Assembly (NCBI GenBank): GCA_964017235.1
Contig: OZ024927.1
Location: 55,061,293 to 55,125,292, forward strand
Direction of reading: 5' to 3'
Length of the DNA: 64,000 bases
Origin: Sabellastarte sp. h YS-2021
Taxonomy: Eukaryota > Annelida > Polychaeta > Sabellida > Sabellidae
Shown here: one piece after another, positions 25,401 through 34,400 of the stretch
Numbering within the stretch: position 1 is the first letter of the stretch
Layout: the number at the start of each line of letters is the position of its first letter
The notes under the pieces: model-generated
Databases searched by the model: none
What the model was told of the DNA's origin: nothing
The model's input: the letters and a program-made list of their open reading frames with translations, nothing else
Made by a program: the position numbers and the translations under genes

Positions 25401-28400
25401 CAATTAATCAGAGAGCCACAGTAACATTCATAATAAAATTCCAAACTTAAGAACATGATTAAATTCACTAATTTAAATTTTACTGATATAAATGTGTGGC
25501 ATATGGAGATTTTACTTTGAAATTTCAATTTGAACATAATAAGGAATCAGGATAGTTTTACATTAGCTACACAGCCAAATTTTCTTTATTCTCATCTATT
25601 CATATTCTTTTCTAAATAATTAGTCTTTTCATAAGGCTTATTTTAACATTTTTTTCATTCCGCCTAATCACTTCAATAAAATATTGTTTATGAAAAAAAT
25701 GTGTGGCACTGGCCTACCCTTAGCTTCTGCCATTCATACACTCTCTTATATCTGCACCACCTATTCTTTCAAGAACAGACTTTGGTTATACATTCATTTG
25801 TCAAAGACAGGCGACACAAGATTACTTTTGCTTCAACTTTTGCCTTATCTTAAGGCATCTGTTTGTGGTACATAAAATGATATTTTGATTGTTGATCTAA
25901 TGGTGGAAGTTAATTGATCACATTAGTTTGTCATATATAGAAAGAAAGATAAAAAGAGTACATCAAGGCTCAGTGATACAACCCCACAATAGATAAGCAA
26001 TATCCTCAAATAGACAGAAATAGGTTAATGCTGGTCTTAACAAATTACTGGCAAACTACCAGTAAATGCTCATTATTGGGGTTTTTTCTTGTCATTAAGT
26101 GATTTTTAAGAATTATAATGTATTACCAGTAATATCAATAACCAGCAATAATATTACGTTTTCAGTATATAACCATTTTTAAGCATGCCCGATAGCATAT
26201 GAATGGATTAAGGAACTTATTTAACGGAAACTTATTGAACACAACACCTAACCATTTAATGTGGCTCCTAGAGTCAAACATACCAATTCATATCAAATGT
26301 ATACCTTATCTGTTTCTATTTCAGGATCTGTTAATTGTAACTGTTTTCTGAATTTGATATTTTTCTTGACTCTTGCAACTTAGTCTGCTTTCGAGTAGAG
26401 TGCTATAAAGGTTGATTAGAATTAGAATGTATGTCACTTTCAGGATTCAAGGATACGTCTTCTTTTCTGATCTACACCAAACAAATGACTAGATGTGAGA
26501 TGGCAACCCACAACAAACCATTTCCTCCAGCCAAATTATTTTTTTTAACTTGCAACCATGGCATCTCGCTACCATTAACTCGCTACCAATACATTATTAT
26601 ACTGCCTTGCTGTTAATTATTGCCGGGTGCCAATTATCACCACCAGTAAATGAAATGTTCATAATTTCAGTAATGCCCAGATATTTTGAAAGCCTCTTTT
26701 GTGGATTTCTTCCATTCACTTTGGAAACAATTCCACCAAATTTACAAGATCTGGAGTGAACTGTTTGCCAAGTTATGTACATTTCAAAGTTACCTGGCAG
26801 TAAATGGTACCCAACTAGATTGGGCCAACTCGGCGCCAACATATCCCCAGACAGGTCATCACTCACGCCACAGGTTTTGATCGGGAATTTTTTATTTAAT
26901 CCATTTGTTGTATGCCATAAATATTGGGAAAAGTTATATGAACTTCAGCACATCAATCTACTAAGTTTATATCTTCCCAAGGAAGATGGTGTATCTCCAG
27001 ACGTCGAATACATAACTCAACAGATCATATTTTCAATCTTCCTGCAATGATAACTCTGAACCTATTTTCAAAGTATTTAAATGATTGATGATTGAATGTC
27101 CATTCTAAATTAATAATCTCAAAAGAGCATATCTGTTTCTATATTTGTTGACAAATAAAATATTATTTTTAACTCAACTCATCATACTTTTCAATCTTCC
27201 TGCAAAGGGTAACTCTGAACCTATTTTCAAAGTATTTAAATGATTGATGATTGAATGTCCATTCTAAATTCATAATTCCAAAAGCGTATCTCTGTTTCTA
27301 TATTTGTTCACAAATAAAATATTATTTAAAAATCATATATTATTTATATTATTATTTTATTATATTATTTTTAGAATTTGCATTGTTTTTCAGTTATTCA
27401 TTTCCTCAATTCCTATATATGTGGTCCATATATATGCAACCTAAATATGTGACACAATCTCAGTTCTGACTCCCTTTGTCTTAGATAATTAGATAATGAA
27501 GCAAACACCACCTCCCACCCCCACCTCTCTCCCCTTCTCCACACCTCTCTCACTATTACAGAAGATCTGTATACCTTTGTTTATTTAGTGTCACTCAATA
27601 GCTGGAGGTCCCAGAGGTGGGTGGGGGATGGGGGGTGGGACTACAAAGAGATGGAGTGCTGCAGCACAAATGGTAAACAAACACTTATAATATAAAAGGG
27701 GTAATCAAATACAAAAAGCTCAGTTAATCTTATCACTAAAATAAAATCAAATATATAAATAAGGAATGTCTATTAAAGGCCTAAATTTTGGAGTACATAC
27801 AAGAAAAACATATTGATATATTCTCAAATGATATTTCACTTAGATGAGAGACATAGTTTGAAAGCTACAGTGCTTGAAGATGGCAAAAAGTCCATAAATT
27901 GGGTCTCTGTGGGCAATTTTGAGATCTTAAGTCGGCCTAACAGGTAAACCTACAGCCTTTAAATTTTTCACAGACAAGGATTACATGTAAGAGTTACATC
28001 TAGTGCAGTTTGAGACTCATCAGAATTACTACTTCCAAATTATAGGGCAAAATAAGTTAAAAATATAGGAAAAAAAGTCCTAAGTGGTGTCTTTATGGGC
28101 CTCAAAGACAATTTTCTCCTCAACTTAAAGTCTTGATTTTCGGCACATGTACTAAGAATATATTAATGTGTTCTCAGGTAAAATTTGAGGCAGATAAGCC
28201 TCATAGTTTGTGACCTAGAGGGCTCTAAGTGGCCAAAAGGGCAATTTCTGACCTTAAGGTGGCCATAAATTCTTTATTATTGGGAGTTTAAGGTCACCTT
28301 AACATAGGGATCTTCCTTTGGGCATCCTTAAAATGTGTACCAAGTTTGAAAAAAAAATATTAATCTGTTTTTGAGTTATCGCGTACACAAGGAAATTTCT

Positions 28401-31400
28401 ACGGCGGCGCGACGGACCTGAATCCAATATATCCCCGACTTTCGTCTGGGGATATAATAATTGGTAGTAAGGCAGTGGCTGTCTGAATGGATAGTCATGG
28501 ATGTGGGAAAATATACACATGTGGGAAAATATCAACAAATCACATATAAAACACTTAAAGAATATATAGAAAATGTTACTTTATTTAGTTTATTACTATA
28601 ATATTGTTAGGAAACTCCATTGAATTCCATGGCATCATGTGAACATCTATGAGCTGTACAAGTCTGTAACTTGAATTGAATTAAAAAAATAAAATAACTT
28701 GGAACTACTTATCATATTTATTCGGCTGAACTGTGGAATCCCCCTAACAGAAGTAGAAATATGGTAATTTTAGGTGAAACTACACCTACGCATCGGACAA
28801 CTGATGCAAATTTGTATCCACTGAAAAGACAACTCACCAAAAGCCAGTGGACCACCATTTGACCTTGAAGGAGGGGCCAAAGATCAAATCAACCATCAGA
28901 AGATTCCTAGCCCAAGATTTTGTATGAGTTGGTTTCACATTGTAAACCTCTAAGATCAATAATAAGCAAGTTATAAGCACTTTTAGGTTTGGTCGTCCTA
29001 GTTTGATGTTGAAGGAGGGGCTCAAGGTGAAATCTGACCAAATCAAAAGATTCCCAGACCATGATTTCCTATAGGTTGGTTTACCATCCCAAACCTCTAT
29101 GGCCAATAATAAGTGAGTTATAAGCACTTTTAAGTTTGGCTATCCTTGTTTGACCATGAAGAAAGGGTCCAAGGTCAAATCTGACCACATCAACAGATTC
29201 CCAGTCCATAATTTCCTATAGGTTGGTTTCACATTGCAAACCCCTAGGACCAATAATAAGTGAGTTTTTAAGTTTGGCTATCCTCGTTTGACCTTGAAGG
29301 AGGGGTACAAGGTCAAATCCGACCACACCAAAAGATTCCCAGCCCATGATTTCCTATAAGTTGGTTACCATCCCAAACCTCTATGACCAATAACAAGCGA
29401 GTTATAAGTAGTTTTAAGTTTGGCTATCCTCGTTTGACCTTGAAGGAGGGGTCCAAGGTCAGAAGAATTGCAGCACTTTAAAAGTCCGCTATGTGGATTA
29501 CTTTGGCACTCTGTGGATGACCTTGAATTAAGAGCTTCAAGGCCAAATATATGCAAGATTGTAGAGGACATCTATATCTGTTGTACATGTCACCTATGAA
29601 GAGATTCAACCTTCTACCTATGAGAAACAGCCAGTAGAAAAATGTAGACAATTTTCAAAGAAATGCCCATGGCGGCCATCTTGTTTTTTAGAATGAGGCT
29701 AATTTCAGTCCCAGAGAAGCTTACCCCCAATGAAGATGTCCTACAAATTTGGTGAACCTAGCTGGTGTAATTTTCCTCTTAGAGTGTTAACGCCGAAAAT
29801 CTCTATGCGCGGCGGTGGCGTAGCGACGCTAAACCAAAGTATCCACTGGATGCCTCCGGTGGATACAATAAAACAAACAAGTATTTATGAAAATGACATC
29901 TTGAATACAAATTAAAGTCTACAAAGTTTACCAGGTTGACAAGGTCCACAATATTGCACTAGATCGACAAAGTTGACAAAATGGATTTGGTTGACAAGGT
30001 CGACAAAGTAGACATGCACTGGTTAAACAAAGTGGATAAATTGCTGTAAATGTTAAGATACTTGAAATAAGTTATAAAATAAACTGTTAACACTTCATTT
30101 CTAGTCACATATTTCAACTGCCGTCAGGGTTTGTGCAATTAGTAAAAAAAGAGGGATTAAGTGTGGACCAATCAGAAAATTCAAAATAGAATCACTAAAA
30201 AGTCGATGATGTACTTTTGGTCATGTGATGGGATCCAATTATTTAGCATTGACCTAATTTGTTTTGTTTTTTTAATTTTTTGATTGGGTGACACTTGATC
30301 CCTCTTTTTCCCAGAAATAGCAGTCACGTTTCATTGACAGAAGAATGACAGATAACTGGGGGCTCCTTCTGCCATTGGTGAAAAAAAAATACAGCCAATT
30401 TATTATTGGTTCAAACAGCAAACCATTTAAAACAAGAGGAGAGTGCCCGTGAACGGGCACTGTGTCAGCTGACTGGATGTTTTTGATTTGTGATTGTGAT
30501 AATGAGAGGAAAGCATAATTATCAGGAAAAGGGCTGTACAGAAATACAGTAAATGGTAACTGAACAGCATGTTCAAAAGATATTCCGAAGCTGACAGAAG
30601 AAAAGGACAAAAAAGTTGTGCCCTGCAAATGGTATTATGAAATAAAGTAACAAGGTAATTGTTTAAGTGTAAAAAGTAGGTTAAAAATATTTAAAGAAAT
30701 ACTATAAATGCAATATCCTCGTTCGACCATGAAGAAGGGATCCAAAGATCAAATCTGACCATACCAAAAGATTCCCAGCCAAAGAATTTAGGATGGTTTA
30801 CCATCCCAAACCTGTCGGACCAATAATAAGTGAGTCATAGGCACTTTTTAAGTTTGGCTATCCTTGTTTGACCTTGACGGAGGGGTCTAAGGTCAAATCC
30901 GACCACACCAAAAAATTCCCAGCCCATGATTTCCTGTAGCTTGTTTACCATCCCAAACCTGTAGGACCAATAATAAGCGAGTTATAAGCAATTGTAAGTT
31001 TGGCTATCCTCAATTGACCTTGAAGGAGGGGTCCCAGGTCAAATCTGACCACACCAAAAGAATCCCAGCCCATGATTTCCTATATGTTGGTTTACCATCC
31101 CAAACCTCCAAGACCAATAATACGCGAGTTATAAGCACTTTAAGTTTGGCTATCTTCGTTTGACCTGGAAGGAGGGGTCTAAGGTGAAATCCGACCACAC
31201 CAAAAGATTCCCAGCCCATGATTTTCTATAGGTTGGTTTTCCATTCCAAACCTCTAGGACCAATAATAAGCGAGTTATAAGCACTTTAAGTTTGGCTATC
31301 CTCATTTGACCTTGAAGGAGGGGTCCAAGGTGAAATCCGACCACACCAAAAAATTCCCAGCTCATGATTTTCTATAGGTTGGTTTTCATTCCAAACCTCT

Positions 31401-34400
31401 AGGACCAATAATAAGCGAGTTATAAGCACTTTTATGTTTGGCTATCCTCATTTGACCTTGAAGGAGGGTTCCAAGGTCAAATCGGACCATATTAACAGAT
31501 TCCCAGCCCATGATTTCCTACAGGTTGGATACAATGATTTACTCAACAGTGAGAACCTGAAAGAAGCTTTGCTCAGCTATGCCATGACATAGAGGTCTGC
31601 AATTTCACTATGTTATAGCTGACCAAAACGTCTGTGAATAACATATTTAACAAAATACTCTAAATGTAATAGTTTTCAAGTTACAACTGATTTACTCAAG
31701 AGTGAGAACCTCAAAGTAACTATTACTCAGCTATGCAATGAGCTACATGTCTGAATTTTCGCTCTGTTATAGCTGACCTAAAAGTAGGTGAACAACATAT
31801 TTAAGCAAAATACTGTAAATGCAATAGTTTTCAAGTTACAACTGATTTACTCAATAGTGAGAACCTGAAAATAGCTATTGCTCCGCTATGCCACAAGCTA
31901 TAGGTCTGTAATTTCACTATGTTATAGCTAACCCAAAAGTAGGTGAACAATATATTTTAACAAAATAGTCCAAATGCAATATTTTTCAAGTTATAGCCGA
32001 TTTACTCAACAGTCAGTGCCTGAGAATAGCTATTGCTCAGTTGTGCCATGAGCTACAGGTCTGTAATTTCACTATGTTATAGCTGACCCAAAAGTAGCTG
32101 AATAACATATTTGCACAAATTTCTGTAAAGGCAATAGTTTTCCAATTACAACTGATTTACTCAACAGTGAGAACTTCAAAGTAGCTATTACTCAGCTATG
32201 CAATGAGCCACAGGTCTGGAACTTCACTATGCTATAGCTGACCCCAAAATAGGTGAATAACATATTGCAAAAAATACTCTAAATGCAATAGTTTGCAAGT
32301 TATAAGTGATTTACTCAACAGTGATAACCTAAAAGTAGCTATTACTCAGCTATGCCATGAGCTACAGGTCTGAAATTTTACTATGTTATAGCTGACCCAA
32401 AAGTAGCTGAATAACATATTTATACTAAATTCTCTAAATGCAATAGTTTTCAAATTATAAGTGATTTACTCAACATTGAGAACTTCAAAGTAGCTATTAC
32501 TCAGCTATGCAATGAGTCACAGGTCTGGAACTTCACTATGTTATAGCTGACCCCAAAATAGGTGAATAACATATTGAAACAAAATACTCTAAATGCAATA
32601 ATTTCCAAGTTATAAGCAATTTACTCAACAGTGATAACATCAAAGTAGCTATTACTCAGCTATGCCATGAGCTACAGGTCTGAAATTTTACTATGTTATA
32701 GCTGACCCAAAAGTAGGTGAACAACATATTTAAGCAAAATACTGTACATGCAATAGTTTTCAAGTTACAACTGATTTACTCAATAGTGATGACCTAAAAG
32801 TAGCTATTACTCAGCTATGCCATGAGCTACAGGTCTGAAATTTTACTATGTTATAGCTGACCCAAAAGTAGCTGAATAACATATTTATACTAAATTCTCT
32901 AAATGCAATAGTTTTGCAATTACAACTGATTTACTCAATAGTGAGAACCTCAAAGTAGTTATTACTCAGCTATGCAATGAGCTACAGGTCTGAAATTTCA
33001 CTATGTTATAGCTGACCCAAAAGTAGGTGAACAACATATTTAAGCAAAATACTGTAAATGCAATAGTTTTCCAATTACAACTGATTTACTCAACAGTGAG
33101 AACTTTAAAGTAGCTATTACTCAGCTATGCCATGACCTACAGATCTGAAATTTCACTATGTTATAGCTGGCCCAAAAGTAGCTGAATAACATATTTATAC
33201 GAAATTCTCTAAATGCAATAGGTTTTAAGTTACAAGTGATTTACTCAATAGTGAGAACTTCAAAGTAGCTATTACTCAGCTATGCAATGAGCCACAGATC
33301 TGAAACTTCACTATGTTATAGCTGATCCCAAAATAGGTAAATAATATATGCAACAAAATACTGTAAATGCAATACTTTCCAAGTTATAAGCGAATTACTC
33401 AACAGTGATAACCTAAAAGTAGCTATTACTCAGCTATGCCATGAGCTACAGGTCTGAAATTTTACTATGTTATAGCTGACCCAAAAGTAGCTGAATAACA
33501 TATTTATACGAAATTCTCTAAATGCAATATTTTTGAAGTTATAAGCGATTTACTCAACAGTGATAACCTAAAAGTAGCTATTACTCAGCTATGCCATGAG
33601 CTACAGGTCTAAAATTTTACTATGTTATAGCTGACCCAAAAGTAGCTGAATAACATATTTATACGAAATTCTCTAAATGCAATAGTTTTTAAGTTACAAG
33701 TGATTTTACTCATGATGGAAGTTACTGAAAAGCCCAAAAGTAGCTATTACTCACTAGGCTATTGAGACAGACACCCAACTTACTCACCATATTGTAGCTA
33801 TGAAAAAAGTAGCTGAATAACATATTTTAACAAAATCTCTAAATGCAACACTTTTCAAGTTATAAATGATTTTGTGCATGATTTCATGAATTTTAATGCA
33901 TTAAAAATTATTAAAAAAATTTATTTAAAAAAAAGTAAGACAGATCCAGGTCTCATACTCACACAAGAGAATCTACCTGTGGCCTAGTACATATATGCAA
34001 GATATGAGAGAAATCCCTGCAATAGTCACTGAGAAAATTGTGATTAAGTGTTGAAATTTTCACACTTTTGGTGGGGGTACCCCCCTTGTAATGTCTCTAG
34101 CAAACAGACGAACAGACAGATTTGCATGCCTTGAACAATTTTTCATCCTCGATAGATAAGGTATCTTTTTAAAAAAACAGCACGTCTCTAGGCCTTGTAG
34201 TTTTGGAGGAGAAGTTGTTCACGCGGACGCGTACGCCGCAGAGTGACGACATAAAAACGAAGCTCTCTGTTGTTAGGGACAAAGTGGATGTATTTCTGGT
34301 AAAAACGAATCATTTCTGTCGACCTGTTGTCCAGGTATTCTTTGGAACTTATACTATCGACGTTGTCGACCTTGTCTACCTGTCCACCAGGGACAATTGA

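Larger units (their letters stand above)
26841..28457 (+). mobile_element. Hairpin-ended element F in UTP18 intron 1
   Basis: The left word ATATCCCCAGAC (26841-26852) is inverted in the 3' hairpin TATATCCCCGAC TTTC GTCTGGGGATATA (28429-28457). Before the hairpin comes a GC-rich run (ACGGCGGCGCGACGG) and the phrase ACCAAGTTTGAAAAAAAA...GAGTTATCGCGTACACAAGG. The 27790-28300 core holds loosely repeated ~180-bp units (TGGCCAAAAGGG, GGTGGCCATAAATTC). It is non-coding. The left boundary is less sure than the right. Confidence 0.55.
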
